NCBI GenBank assembly: GCA_002420115.1
Contig: DIHK01000063.1
Location: forward strand, 1-64,000
Origin: Nitrospira sp. UBA5698
GTDB taxonomy: Bacteria; Nitrospirota; Nitrospiria; Nitrospirales; Nitrospiraceae
Reading direction: 5' to 3'
Length of the DNA: 64,000 bases
Part shown: one piece after another, positions 34,834 to 42,273 of the stretch
Position numbering within the stretch: position 1 is the stretch's first letter
How the letters are laid out: each line of letters opens with the position of its first letter
Made by a program: the position numbers and the translations under genes
Notes under the pieces: model-generated
What the model saw: only the letters and a program-made list of their open reading frames with translations
Databases searched by the model: none
Told to the model about the DNA's origin: nothing

Positions 34834-35717
34834 GAAAATCTCCTTTGTGGTTGAACTGATAGTGACAATGGAACGGCTGCCGGGGCGTAACCAGTTGCGG
34901 GATTGGACCAGTCGTATCGGACTCCAGGAAATAGGCGATCTAGTAAGGGGGCGAGTGGTGAGCAGGCGATGAGTCCCCAGAGTGGGCCGTTGGGTTTAAA
35001 GAAATGGAACTGGATGTAGAGTGCCGTGAGTGCCACGATTAGGGCGAAGACGATGCGTCCAGTTCTGGAGTCAGGTGTCGTCTTGGGGTCGGAAATCATG
35101 AAGAATGAAAAGATCAGCAATGCGCCGCTCTCAATCTGATGGAGTGGAATAGTGAATGGGTCGCCGAGCCAGAGGGCGCGGGCGACCAGGAGTCCGACGT
35201 AGAACGTCAAGAAGGTCAGTGTGACATCAGCCCGTGCCGCACGGGTCACAACAAGCGAGCCGAGGCAAGCGATCAGAAACCCAAACCAGGCGACCTGTCC
35301 CCATTGCCCCGGTGAGATCCATCCGAGGCCGCTGGCGAGGATGACAACAAGTGCCAGGTTTGTGGGATTAAAGATGTGTTTGTCTTTCCAGCGAATGACG
35401 AATTTGCTGCCGATCGCGATGCCAGCGGCGAGTGCAGCAACAGCACAATCATTGGTGCGGAGAAGAAGGCACAGCGAGAGGGATGAAATCAGCGCGCTCT
35501 TGGGATCAAAGAACAGCAGGTGGAAATATCGGGTACCCACATATTGCATTAGTTGTGCTGTGCTGATTGTGATGACGATCTGCCAGATTGAAATGTCAAA
35601 GTGGAGCACGAGCAGCCCGTAGAGAAGGAGCGTCGAAAGGCTAGCGATTTGATAAAAGCGAGGATCCCGCCAGACAGATGGTTCGCTTGGTTGGCTTGTG
35701 CCCTTGTCTTGGCCCAT
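34830..35717 (-). CDS. RnfD/NqrB-like multi-pass membrane protein
   Basis: A 295-residue membrane protein with about eight helices and the RnfD/NqrB/UnbU landmarks GSKFVIRWKDKHIFNPTN and SFFMISDPKTTPDSRTGR. In true RnfD, the Ser/Thr of the S(T/A)-T motif near the end of this block carries a covalent flavin; here the second motif is SDPKTTPDSRTGR, so a flavin link is conceivable but unproved. No other rnf/nqr gene is nearby, so this is a stand-alone relative. GAGGAGGA precedes the ATG. The DUF2330 gene overlaps its end by 4 bases. Confidence 0.82.
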   Translation of the reverse strand: MGQDKGTSQPSEPSVWRDPRFYQIASLSTLLLYGLLVLHFDISIWQIVITISTAQLMQYVGTRYFHLLFFDPKSALISSLSLCLLLRTNDCAVAALAAGIAIGSKFVIRWKDKHIFNPTNLALVVILASGLGWISPGQWGQVAWFGFLIACLGSLVVTRAARADVTLTFLTFYVGLLVARALWLGDPFTIPLHQIESGALLIFSFFMISDPKTTPDSRTGRIVFALIVALTALYIQFHFFKPNGPLWGLIACSPLAPLLDRLFPGVRYDWSNPATGYAPAAVPLSLSVQPQRRFS

Positions 35718-35913
35718 ACATCCTCCTCAGGCTGATTTGGTCACGTGTGGCGGCCTTCACAGGAGGATATGGGACGAGAGATGAAATCCTTTCAGCCGAG
35801 TCTCACGGGGTGTTTTCTTGGCCTACCGCGATGAGCAGTTTCATCTGTCGCATAGACAATTATCGCTGTCTCGGCTAGGCTACAGCGTGAATAAGAAACC
35901 TCAGAGAGGGCAG

Positions 35914-36345
35914 ATGAACGATTCAGCGGTTATAGACTCAAGTCCTGGGCTGAGAGAACTTGCCCAGCGTTTCGGCATTCGTGTCGTCCTCCAGTTTGGT
36001 TCCACAGTCACTGGAACGACGCATGATGACAGCGATCTGGATCTGGCGGTGCAATTCGATACTCCTATCCTGTCGCTAGGGACTATTTTGGAGCTGCAGG
36101 AAGCCTTCCAGTCACAATTTCCTGGACGCAAGGTTGATCTGGCTATCCTGAATCGGGCAGATCCTCTCTTTCGAAAGAAAATCATGGAGAGCTGTCGGAT
36201 TCTCTTCGGGACATCGCAAGATTTCGCCCGTCTGCGTCTGTACTCGTTCAAAACCTACCAAGACTATCGCCCCTACTTGGAGCTTGAGCGACAATCAGTC
36301 GCGAAGCGACTGGCAGCACTCACGGCGGAGCCTTCTCGTCCATGA
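35914..36345 (+). CDS. MntA-type minimal nucleotidyltransferase (antitoxin of MNT-HEPN pair)
   Basis: A 143-residue nucleotidyltransferase with the signature G-S-x10-D-x-D (FGSTVTGTTHDDSDLDLAV), a third acidic residue in KVDLAILN, and a helical C-terminus. In MntA-HepT systems this protein inactivates the HEPN toxin by AMPylating its tyrosine. The start at ATG 35914 (AGAGGG upstream) removes a non-coding-looking N-terminal extension. Its stop overlaps the HEPN gene start by 4 bases (ATGA), the usual arrangement of the pair. Confidence 0.85.
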   Translation: MNDSAVIDSSPGLRELAQRFGIRVVLQFGSTVTGTTHDDSDLDLAVQFDTPILSLGTILELQEAFQSQFPGRKVDLAILNRADPLFRKKIMESCRILFGTSQDFARLRLYSFKTYQDYRPYLELERQSVAKRLAALTAEPSRP

Positions 36346-36683
36346 TCGACCGCCAGCTCATCACCAGAAAAATGAGCCTCATTCTTGAGGACGTGGCCGC
36401 GATGACCCGGTTGTCTCAGTTATCGCGCGAGCGGTACTTGGAGGATTCCATCAACGAAGCCTTGGCCGAGCGGTATCTTGAACGCGCAATCGGTCGTATG
36501 ATCGACATAAACTTTCATCTCATCACGGAGTCGGGCCATGTCCCACCAAAGGACTATCACGAATCCTTCGTGCGCTTGAGTACTCTTGGGGTGATGACCG
36601 CTGACCTCGCCAAGGAGATGGCGATGGCGGCCGGGCTTCGCAACCGAATTGTCCATGAGTACGACGACATCGATCCTGAGTGA
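36342..36683 (+). CDS. HepT-type HEPN toxin, cut short by an in-frame TGA
   Basis: A 113-residue HEPN (DUF86) protein. The RNase/AMPylation motif R-x4-H-x-Y is intact (GLRNRIVHEYDDIDPE). Family members continue with a conserved (I/V)VYEAL...FI helix, and precisely that continuation is found in the same frame after the TGA at 36681-36683: VYEALPVAVRR... LDHVQRFIETIPPVLQ, ending at a TAG at 36777-36779. The last 31 residues are therefore lost unless the stop is read through. The toxin may be weakened, in the process of decay, or active without the final helix. It is preceded in overlap by the nucleotidyltransferase antitoxin. Confidence 0.8.
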   Translation: MIDRQLITRKMSLILEDVAAMTRLSQLSRERYLEDSINEALAERYLERAIGRMIDINFHLITESGHVPPKDYHESFVRLSTLGVMTADLAKEMAMAAGLRNRIVHEYDDIDPE

Positions 36684-36779
36684 GTGTACGAAGCCTTGCC
36701 CGTCGCAGTCCGCCGGATTCCCGTATACTTGGACCACGTTCAGCGTTTCATTGAAACGATTCCGCCTGTATTGCAATAG

Positions 36780-36991
36780 CCTTGAATGCATCATTCCCCC
36801 AGCTTCGAAACCATTCTGAAAGTGACTGGTGCTTCGAGGCTGAGGCTGAAAGCAAACACGATTCAAAGTCGACTCCCTCGCTGCAGTGGGCGGACATCCA
36901 AGGGGCGAGTCGGATGAGGTGCCGATTGCATTCCTCTTGCTGGTGCAAGGTCAAGAACTGATTCGGCTGCGCTGCTGTCTGAAGCTGAACC
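36780..36991. other. Gene-free stretch after the HEPN gene
   Basis: I see no confident gene, RNA or terminator here. An 81-codon open frame on the minus strand (36748-36993) has no ribosome-binding site and no recognisable features. Confidence 0.4.
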
Positions 36992-37273
36992 ATGATGGAA
37001 TCTGTTAAGACATTTGGTTCAGGAGCCGTTCTAGCCTTGCTTCCCTATTCGGTCATCGCTGTCTATGTTCTTAATATGTGGGACGTTCATCTGCGTGGCC
37101 AGTATTCCTTTCGGGAACTTGTTCTTGCCGAGCTTCTCCTCATAGCGTTTGCCTCGATTGGCGCACACGTTGGATTCATGGCAGCGGGTGAGGCCAAGTC
37201 CCTCATTTGGGCTGCTACTTCCGCTTTATACGCCCTTCGATTCTTTTCTGTCCGATTGCTTGTGGGGCATTAG
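36992..37273 (+). CDS. Small membrane protein of unknown function
   Basis: A 93-residue open frame with three hydrophobic segments (AVLALLPYSVIAVYVL, ELVLAELLLIAFASIGAHVGFM, SLIWAATSALYALRFF). No family is recognised and there is no convincing ribosome-binding site before the ATG pair at its start. The consistent membrane-protein composition over its whole length argues for a real gene. It follows the broken toxin-antitoxin pair; the 120 bases after it hold nothing I can name. Confidence 0.5.
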   Translation: MMESVKTFGSGAVLALLPYSVIAVYVLNMWDVHLRGQYSFRELVLAELLLIAFASIGAHVGFMAAGEAKSLIWAATSALYALRFFSVRLLVGH

Positions 37274-37392
37274 GGCGATATTGCTTGGAGCAGCTCTGTC
37301 TAGGATTGCGATACTGATGATTCCTAGGACAGAATGAAACGTGTGTGTCTGATGTTCAGTAGAGAGATCGAATCGAGATGGTTTGGCGACTC

Positions 37393-37860
37393 TCAGCAGC
37401 CCTTGAACTTATTTGACCGACACTGTTCCGCGAGGCGCTTGGCTTCGGTGACTTGGGCAGGCGTCATGCGTTGGGCGACGTCATCACGATTTTCTTCCGC
37501 TTGCTTCTTGTCCTCACCCTGCATATGTGACGCGGCGAGATTCACCCACATATAGGCCCGCACCAAGTCTTGAGGACCGCCGAGCCCTGCGAAATAGAGT
37601 TCTGCGAGATTGTTCTGCGCATGCGGATGACCTTGTGCTGCAGCCTTCTCATACCACGCTCGTGCTTGAGTGTAGTCCTGTGGCATGCCTTTTCCCTTGG
37701 CATACAGCTCCCCGATGCCATTCTGCGCCTCCGCATTTCCCTGATTGGCCTGGGTCTGGAGTGTAGATAAGTCTTTCGTGCCGGCCGGAGGGAAGGCCAG
37801 ACTCGGCCCACCGAGCAGAACAAGAGTCGTCAGAAGGACGATGAGGGCAGTGGGACGCAT
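37393..37860 (-). CDS. Exported Sel1-repeat protein
   Basis: A 155-residue protein with a signal peptide (MRPTALIVLLTTLVLLGGPSLA) and two to three Sel1 repeats (NAEAQNGIGELYAKGKGMPQDYTQARAWYEKAAAQGHPHAQNNLAELYFAGLG, in units of 36). Sel1 repeats form helical solenoids used for protein binding in the periplasm or at the surface. The C-terminus carries two Cys (EQCRSNKFKGC) that could form a disulfide. ATG 37860 was chosen over an upstream TTG because it gives the signal peptide. A second exported protein is encoded 47 bases upstream on the same strand. Confidence 0.82.
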   Translation of the reverse strand: MRPTALIVLLTTLVLLGGPSLAFPPAGTKDLSTLQTQANQGNAEAQNGIGELYAKGKGMPQDYTQARAWYEKAAAQGHPHAQNNLAELYFAGLGGPQDLVRAYMWVNLAASHMQGEDKKQAEENRDDVAQRMTPAQVTEAKRLAEQCRSNKFKGC

Positions 37861-37907
37861 GAGTTGCTGAGTATGCCGCGCACACGAATGGATCGTCAAG
37901 ATGAATC

Positions 37908-38255
37908 CTACCGAGCCCTCTGTGGGTACTCTGGTGGCGGAGGTTGGACTGGCACAGGAGGTGGAGGAGGAAGTTGCAGGGTCCGATTGTTCAATTGCAG
38001 CGGTGGGCCAAGATTGAGCCCGGGACTTTGCGGTGGTTGTACCCGTATGATTTGCTCGCCGTTCGGGAGATTGGTCGACGTGTGTACATTACCGGCGGCA
38101 TCCATGTGGACGGTTGTGCCACCTTCCGCGTCCAGTACTTGTTGTAACCGCTCTTTCGCGCTGGGCTGTGGCGATAATTCCTCTCCAATTGCGAGCGACA
38201 GGCCTGCGCAGCCGGTGACAAGTAGGATCATGAGATGGAGAGCGATTCGATTCAT
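37908..38255 (-). CDS. Small exported proline-rich protein
   Basis: A 115-residue protein with a lipoprotein-type signal (MNRIALHLMILLVTGCAG, lipobox VTGC). A short charged region follows (SAKERLQQVLDAEGGTTVHMDAAGN), then a proline-rich tail (LPPPPPVPVQPPPPEYP). Proline-rich tails of this kind often span the periplasm or peptidoglycan. No family is recognised. It sits directly upstream of the Sel1-repeat gene, so they may form a small operon of envelope proteins. Confidence 0.6.
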   Translation of the reverse strand: MNRIALHLMILLVTGCAGLSLAIGEELSPQPSAKERLQQVLDAEGGTTVHMDAAGNVHTSTNLPNGEQIIRVQPPQSPGLNLGPPLQLNNRTLQLPPPPPVPVQPPPPEYPQRAR

Positions 38256-38587
38256 GTGAACATTATACAACTGGCCCACAATGGATCAATGCCCCGTGAA
38301 CCTGCACGCCTATCTCTCGTGAGTGAACCGGCCCTGCTGGGAATGGTTCGGGACTCTCATGCGAAGCTCTCACTGCTGCCTGCCGCAGTGGGTAGTTTCC
38401 AAGACTGTGCTGCACGATTCATCTGCCCGTGCACATTTTGGCAACTTACTTGCCGATGTGGTGTTGACGGGTCACACTTTGTCGATTTAGTTCACGCGTT
38501 GTGATGGTGGCTCGTGGTGCCCAGCTGAGCTTCCGAGGGCATGAGAATGGTTCTCACGGCTAAGTCTCCTGGAACAAGGAATGAGAT
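38256..38587. other. 332-base stretch without a confident gene
   Basis: The stretch is divergent between two genes and should carry their promoters. A 71-codon open frame starts at ATG 38290 on the + strand, but its Cys-rich, aperiodic sequence and lack of a ribosome-binding site do not support it. Nothing else stands out. Confidence 0.4.
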
Positions 38588-38956
38588 ATGAAGCTTGCAG
38601 TCGTCTTCGGATTCTGTACGCTTCTTCTGGGGCCGAATTTACTTTGGCTGAATTGGTCGACCGTGCGCGTTGAAAATCGCGGTTCGCAGTCGATTGAGGA
38701 AGCGATCCTCTTCGTCTGTGAGCAGCGGGTGAACCTGGGATCGTTGGCGCCAGGCGCCTCGCGTTTTCGGTTCTTACCCAAGTGCGGTGATGATTCACTA
38801 GAGATTCGAGCCGGTCAGCACTCGACGAATTGTACGATCTATGTCGAGGGAGAGATGTATCACGTGCGGGCGTGGTTTACGTCGTCGACGATGGGCGACT
38901 GCATCTATGGAGGGAGTCCTCCGCTGACGCCACTCTTACTGGCTGAGTTACTGTAG
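38588..38956 (+). CDS. Small exported protein of unknown function
   Basis: A 122-residue protein with an N-terminal hydrophobic segment (MKLAVVFGFCTLLLGPNLLWL) and a beta-rich mature domain with four cysteines (FVCEQRVNLGSLAPG, PKCGDD, STNCTIYVEGEMYHV, GDCIYGG) that could pair in two disulfides. No family is recognised. AAGGAATGAG precedes the ATG. It is followed after 18 bases by another unknown gene on the same strand, suggesting co-transcription. Confidence 0.6.
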   Translation: MKLAVVFGFCTLLLGPNLLWLNWSTVRVENRGSQSIEEAILFVCEQRVNLGSLAPGASRFRFLPKCGDDSLEIRAGQHSTNCTIYVEGEMYHVRAWFTSSTMGDCIYGGSPPLTPLLLAELL

Positions 38957-38974
38957 GGAGATTGGTCAATCATC

Positions 38975-39799
38975 ATGCAGCAGGTCGCTCCTCGCATTTA
39001 TTGTATTCCTGCGACTCAGGCGCCGGTGGTGGCCGTGTTTCGTCGAGGGCCGAGTAACTGGTCGCATATCGGACGGTGGGATCTGGCTACTCAGTGCTAC
39101 GAACCCGGTGCCTGGCTTGGAGGACGTATCTTCCCCAGGCGATCTGATATGTCTCCCGATGGTCAGTACCTCTGTTACTTCGCCCATAAGCCGAGTGCGA
39201 TATGGGAGCATGGTGATGCCTATATCGCAATCTCGAAACTTCCGTGGCTGACCGCGCTGCATGCCTTTGGGACCTGCGGGACCTGGACGCGCGGCTACTG
39301 TTTCACGGAGGCCGGTGGGTCTGATGATCGGCCGATGGCGAAACTTCCGATTCCATACGGATTACGTTCTATCCCTGCGATTCAATTCGCCAACGAACGA
39401 CGACGAGGGTGGGTCGAGGAGGGGAATTCACCGGCTCGTGATCCCGGGGATGCTTGGGATCAACATCGTCACGCTCGTATGCGAAAGCCACAGCCCTGTG
39501 GCACGCGAGTACTCTGCGTGGAAAGTGTGGGATGGGCTGGAGGGGAGTTTGGTGTCGACCAGGCTGTCGATGGCCTGAATGTTCGATACTCTCTGGAACT
39601 CAACGGAGATCGTGAACTCTTGGAAGATGTTCAATGGGCCGATTGGAGCCAAGAAGGGCACTTACTTGTGGCGACCAGATTAGGCCAGCTGCAAATACGA
39701 AATCCTGAAAGCGCGCGTCCCAATATCTTGTTCGAAGCGGATCTCTCGAGTCTCAAGCCGACTCCCACGCCGGCACCAGCTTGGGCACAGTGCTGGTGA
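38975..39799 (+). CDS. Protein of unknown function, possible small propeller
   Basis: A 274-residue protein without signal peptide. Segments such as IGRWDLATQCYEPGAWLGGRIFPRRSDMSPDGQYLCYF and WADWSQEGHLLVATRLGQLQIR have the SPDGQYL and D-W-S-x-x-G-x-L patterns of WD40/TolB-like beta-propeller blades, so a small or partial propeller is likely. There is no catalytic motif and I cannot assign a family. It ends 24 bases before the convergent DUF2147 gene, with no terminator hairpin between. Confidence 0.6.
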   Translation: MQQVAPRIYCIPATQAPVVAVFRRGPSNWSHIGRWDLATQCYEPGAWLGGRIFPRRSDMSPDGQYLCYFAHKPSAIWEHGDAYIAISKLPWLTALHAFGTCGTWTRGYCFTEAGGSDDRPMAKLPIPYGLRSIPAIQFANERRRGWVEEGNSPARDPGDAWDQHRHARMRKPQPCGTRVLCVESVGWAGGEFGVDQAVDGLNVRYSLELNGDRELLEDVQWADWSQEGHLLVATRLGQLQIRNPESARPNILFEADLSSLKPTPTPAPAWAQCW

Positions 39800-39823
39800 G
39801 CTAGGCGTTCTCCACATACCACT

Positions 39824-40291
39824 TCATCGTTGAACCCGGTGCCAGGTCTGTGTGCGGAAGAACGGTCCGATGTAGCCACGGACCAGCAGGGATCGATTAC
39901 CCTCAGTGACACGGAGGCGTACAGTGTAGAGCTTGCCATTATCAGGATCGAGGATCTGTCCGCCTTCCCACCACAGGTCGTTGGAGTGGCGAACGCCGCG
40001 AATGATTTCCATGCCGATCAAGGGCTGGTCCTTCCGATCATCGGTGCACTTGCTGCAGTGAGCTTCTTCTTTCGAGGGATCAGCGGATAAGCTGCGTTCA
40101 ATCCGGCCGGTCAGTACACCATCCTGCTCGGTAATACGAATCTCCGCGCGTGGTTGTCCGGTACGATCGTCGATGTTGTACCACAGTCCGACTGGACTGG
40201 ATTGATCTGCAGAGACCGGGAGAGCGAGGACAAACAACAGGGTGAACGTTGCGCAGTGGGAGGCGAGGAATGGTCGTGTGCACCCGTGCAT
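39824..40291 (-). CDS. Exported DUF2147 protein
   Basis: A 155-residue protein with a signal peptide (MHGCTRPFLASHCATFTLLFVLALPVSA) and the DUF2147 domain: SPVGLWYNIDDRTGQPRAEIRI, GVLTGRIE, CSKCTDDRKDQPLIGMEII, WWEGGQILDPDNGKLY and LLVRGYIGPFFRTQTWHR. The family forms small periplasmic beta-barrels of unknown ligand. The C-x2-C motif is typical of the subgroup that also contains DPxxGKxY. ATG 40291 is chosen because the codon two upstream is a GTG with no better signal. Confidence 0.88.
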   Translation of the reverse strand: MHGCTRPFLASHCATFTLLFVLALPVSADQSSPVGLWYNIDDRTGQPRAEIRITEQDGVLTGRIERSLSADPSKEEAHCSKCTDDRKDQPLIGMEIIRGVRHSNDLWWEGGQILDPDNGKLYTVRLRVTEGNRSLLVRGYIGPFFRTQTWHRVQR

Positions 40292-40459
40292 TGTCACCCA
40301 CGAGAGCGAGTCTGTGACGCCTGTCTGCTCTTGTGCCGCTCCATCAGTTGTTCGATCGGCATGAGCCGTATCGTACTTCCGTTGGAATCACAATGACAAT
40401 CCACCATACCTGTTGTTCGAGTTGGAAAACGTCCGGATCAGAAATGTTGAATTATGTTG

Positions 40460-40500
40460 TGTGAAAAGCCATCTCGCGATACCCGTAGACCAAGCGCTGG
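40460..40500 (+). promoter_or_regulatory. Shared promoter-like block upstream of the 22-residue peptide gene
   Basis: This 41-base block matches the block at 40783-40823 at about 26 of 41 positions without gaps, including GAAA, TCTC-CG and TA-CC-TAGAC, with GAAA and TAGAC 19 bases apart in both. Each block ends about 50 bases before the ATG of a small exported or membrane protein. A common promoter for an alternative sigma factor is inferred. Confidence 0.45.
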
Positions 40501-40547
40501 TTCCCAGCGTCAGACACATCACCATCATTCAGTAAGGGAGGCCGTTC

Positions 40548-40616
40548 ATGCATCTCGTCGTGGTGTCGACATTGGTAGTCGGGTTGGTATATTTGCTGTG
40601 GCAGATCAGGCCGTAG
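40548..40616 (+). CDS. 22-residue single-helix membrane peptide
   Basis: A very short gene, MHLVVVSTLVVGLVYLLWQIRP, whose residues 2-19 form one hydrophobic helix with a short basic end. It resembles KdpF-like or other tiny membrane regulators in shape only; no homology is claimed. Support comes from a strong GGGAGG 7 bases before the ATG and a promoter-like block shared with a neighbouring small-protein gene. A 12-bp hairpin follows at 40670. It could modulate a larger membrane complex. Confidence 0.5.
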   Translation: MHLVVVSTLVVGLVYLLWQIRP

Positions 40617-40669
40617 CGCGCATTTCTATGTGACAGCAGCTAGCGCGCTTGAGTGAAGGCATGCTCTTG

Positions 40670-40704
40670 CACGGCCTCCAGGGGATAACCTGCTGGAGGC
40701 CGTG
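40670..40704. terminator. 12-bp hairpin after the 22-residue peptide gene
   Basis: Perfectly complementary arms (CACGGCCTCCAG at 40670-40681 and its complement at 40693-40704) enclose an 11-base loop. No T-run follows, so it may act as an attenuator or an RNA 3' end stabiliser instead of a classical terminator. Confidence 0.5.
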
Positions 40705-40782
40705 GTCATTATGGTCTCTCCATAATCTGGTTCTGCTGTCTCTCCTGTAGCACGAGCGCGTCAAAAACTACAAAATCAGTTG

Positions 40783-40823
40783 CGAGAAATCTTGTCTCAC
40801 GGTAGCCCTAGACTGGGTGCTGG
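40783..40823 (+). promoter_or_regulatory. Shared promoter-like block upstream of the second MKGEMK-type gene
   Basis: The partner of the block at 40460-40500: GAGAAA, TCTCACGGTA and CCCTAGAC are arranged with the same spacing, 52 bases before the ATG at 40875. Confidence 0.45.
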
Positions 40824-40874
40824 CTTCTGGTTCCGGTCCTGTTGGAATAACCGATCTATTAGAGGAGGGTTTTC

Positions 40875-41243
40875 ATGCGCATCATTATGATTTCTGTGGT
40901 CCTGTCCGCAGTGATCGCTGGGTCTGGTTCTGTGGCCATGGCAGATGAGCTGACAAATCTCGGCTCTGAATTGAAGGGTGAAATGGGCTCCATGGCCAGC
41001 GAAGCCAAAGGTGAGATGAAAGGCGAGCAGGATCAGATGAAAGAGAGCCTCAAGTCGAAAAAAGAGCAGATGAGGGGCGAGATAAAGGCCAAACGGGAAC
41101 AGATGAGATCAGAGATGAAGGGGAAACGAGATGCATTGAAGGCTGAGAGAAAGGAGATGAAGAAAGCGGCGAAGGCGAAGAGATCCAAGGCCAAGAAGCA
41201 GGCTGAGGAAGCCGTCGAATCATTGGAGCCAAGCGCGTACTAG
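40875..41243 (+). CDS. Exported Lys/Glu/Met-rich helical repeat protein
   Basis: A 122-residue protein with a signal peptide (MRIIMISVVLSAVIAGSGSVAMA) and a mature chain of repeated charged units (ELKGEMGSMASEAKGEMKGE, KKEQMRGEIKAKREQMRSEMK, RDALKAERKEMKKAAKAKR) that should form one long amphipathic or coiled-coil helix. It is a clear relative in composition and layout of the 89-residue protein at 21685. GAGGAGGG precedes the ATG and a strong terminator follows. No known family. A protective, membrane-binding or metal-binding (Met-rich) role is conceivable. Confidence 0.78.
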   Translation: MRIIMISVVLSAVIAGSGSVAMADELTNLGSELKGEMGSMASEAKGEMKGEQDQMKESLKSKKEQMRGEIKAKREQMRSEMKGKRDALKAERKEMKKAAKAKRSKAKKQAEEAVESLEPSAY

Positions 41244-41283
41244 ACGAACAGGTTCAACGCAATTCGGTTACCACAGGGTCTCT

Positions 41284-41330
41284 CACAAGGCCTCCGGAAG
41301 TACAGCTTCTGGAGGCCTTGTGTTTCTTGT
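41284..41330 (+). terminator. Rho-independent terminator
   Basis: A 17-bp stem with one mismatch (CACAAGGCCTCCGGAAG against CTTCTGGAGGCCTTGTG) and a 5-base loop is followed by TTTCTTGTGG. It ends the helical-repeat gene. Confidence 0.8.
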
Positions 41331-41386
41331 GGCCGAAGATCTCGAAATTGTTTTCTTGCGGTGACGTTGGACGACATCAGGACGCG

Positions 41387-41692
41387 TTACACTACTTGTT
41401 CGCAGGGTAAGACGAAGACGTGGAGTGGGAACATGAGGTCACCTGTGGATGCTTCTTGTCCGAGGCGGAACCGCTTGAACCCGTCGATGAGACGGTGGGC
41501 CGATTGGTCGGGAACCGCGACAAGAATCATCCGGTTCGTTGAGGGAGCGAGAAAGAACTGGCTGGTTAGTCCGGTCTCTCCTTTTCCTGTGACGTTGTGC
41601 AGCTCGCTGTACGAAGTGACCTCATATTCCTTCAAGATGGCATGTACCTGTTCAACGAGCGATTCACGAAACACGATGACCAACATTTCCAT
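41387..41692 (-). CDS. Small PII-like-fold protein candidate
   Basis: A 101-residue soluble protein starting MEMLVIVFRESLVEQVHAIL, with alternating strands and helices (YEVTSYSELHNVTGKGETG, NRMILVAVPDQSAHRLIDGFKRFR, FPLHVFVLPCEQVV). The beta-alpha-beta pattern beginning with a strand and the VTGKGETG loop recall the ferredoxin-like fold of PII, CutA and DUF3240 proteins, which bind metals or nucleotides and regulate membrane transporters. This is a fold-level guess. ATG 41692 has AAGGGA upstream. The next gene is divergent and encodes a membrane protein. Confidence 0.6.
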   Translation of the reverse strand: MEMLVIVFRESLVEQVHAILKEYEVTSYSELHNVTGKGETGLTSQFFLAPSTNRMILVAVPDQSAHRLIDGFKRFRLGQEASTGDLMFPLHVFVLPCEQVV

Positions 41693-41902
41693 GTGCGACG
41701 CTCCCTTGTTCTGGTCGGTACCGACTCTCGGTGTATTATCAATAGCGCCAAGAACAATTACAAGCTCAAGGGAGGATGCTCGCAACACGATGGCAAGCCT
41801 GGCGGACCTTCAGGCTGGAGGGTTGGCTCGACAAGTATAGAGGCGATAGGCTATAAACATCTGCTCAACAGCTTCGTGCAGGAATCAACCAGGAACAGGG
41901 TT

Positions 41903-42223
41903 ATGCAAGAATATGCCGCGTATTACGGGACTGCCTGTCTCATCCTTTCCATGTATCTTCTCTTCAAGGGCGTGACTGCCGCGATACGACAGCGAAGCGA
42001 AGATCATTCCACGACGCTGGTGCCTGCCTATGTCTATGGAATCCTCGCGTCGGTAGCGCTCACCTATGCGTTGGGACTTCTGAGGATGAAGTTTCCCGGG
42101 TGGGAACTGCCTTGGTGGGGAAATCGGATTATTTTTCCGGGCACGACCATGCTCTTTCCTGGCATCATCTATCTTGTCGGTCGGCGGCCTCCGACACGCC
42201 GAATCGATCGTGTCGACGTATGA
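41903..42223 (+). CDS. Small membrane protein of unknown function
   Basis: A 106-residue protein with three hydrophobic segments (YYGTACLILSMYLLFKGV, LVPAYVYGILASVALTYALGLL, RIIFPGTTMLFPGIIYLV). The start at ATG 41903 is preferred; the open frame extends far upstream but overlaps the region opposite the PII-like gene and its residues look non-coding. No family is recognised. The two stops (42223 and the next minus-strand gene at 42274) face each other. Confidence 0.55.
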   Translation: MQEYAAYYGTACLILSMYLLFKGVTAAIRQRSEDHSTTLVPAYVYGILASVALTYALGLLRMKFPGWELPWWGNRIIFPGTTMLFPGIIYLVGRRPPTRRIDRVDV

Positions 42224-42273
42224 CCGAGTTCAACCTTCCTTTATAACCGATATAGCCGACAGGACACTCTGCA

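Noticed and set aside
36681..36683. TGA in the HEPN gene as a selenocysteine codon
   Set aside because: No selenocysteine insertion hairpin is evident and the family has no conserved Cys or Sec at this place.
36748..36993. 81-codon minus-strand frame after the HEPN gene
   Set aside because: No ribosome-binding site, no recognisable features, and it overlaps the lost C-terminus of the toxin.
38290..38504. 71-codon + strand frame starting MPREPARLSLV
   Set aside because: No ribosome-binding site and irregular Cys-rich composition; left as intergenic.
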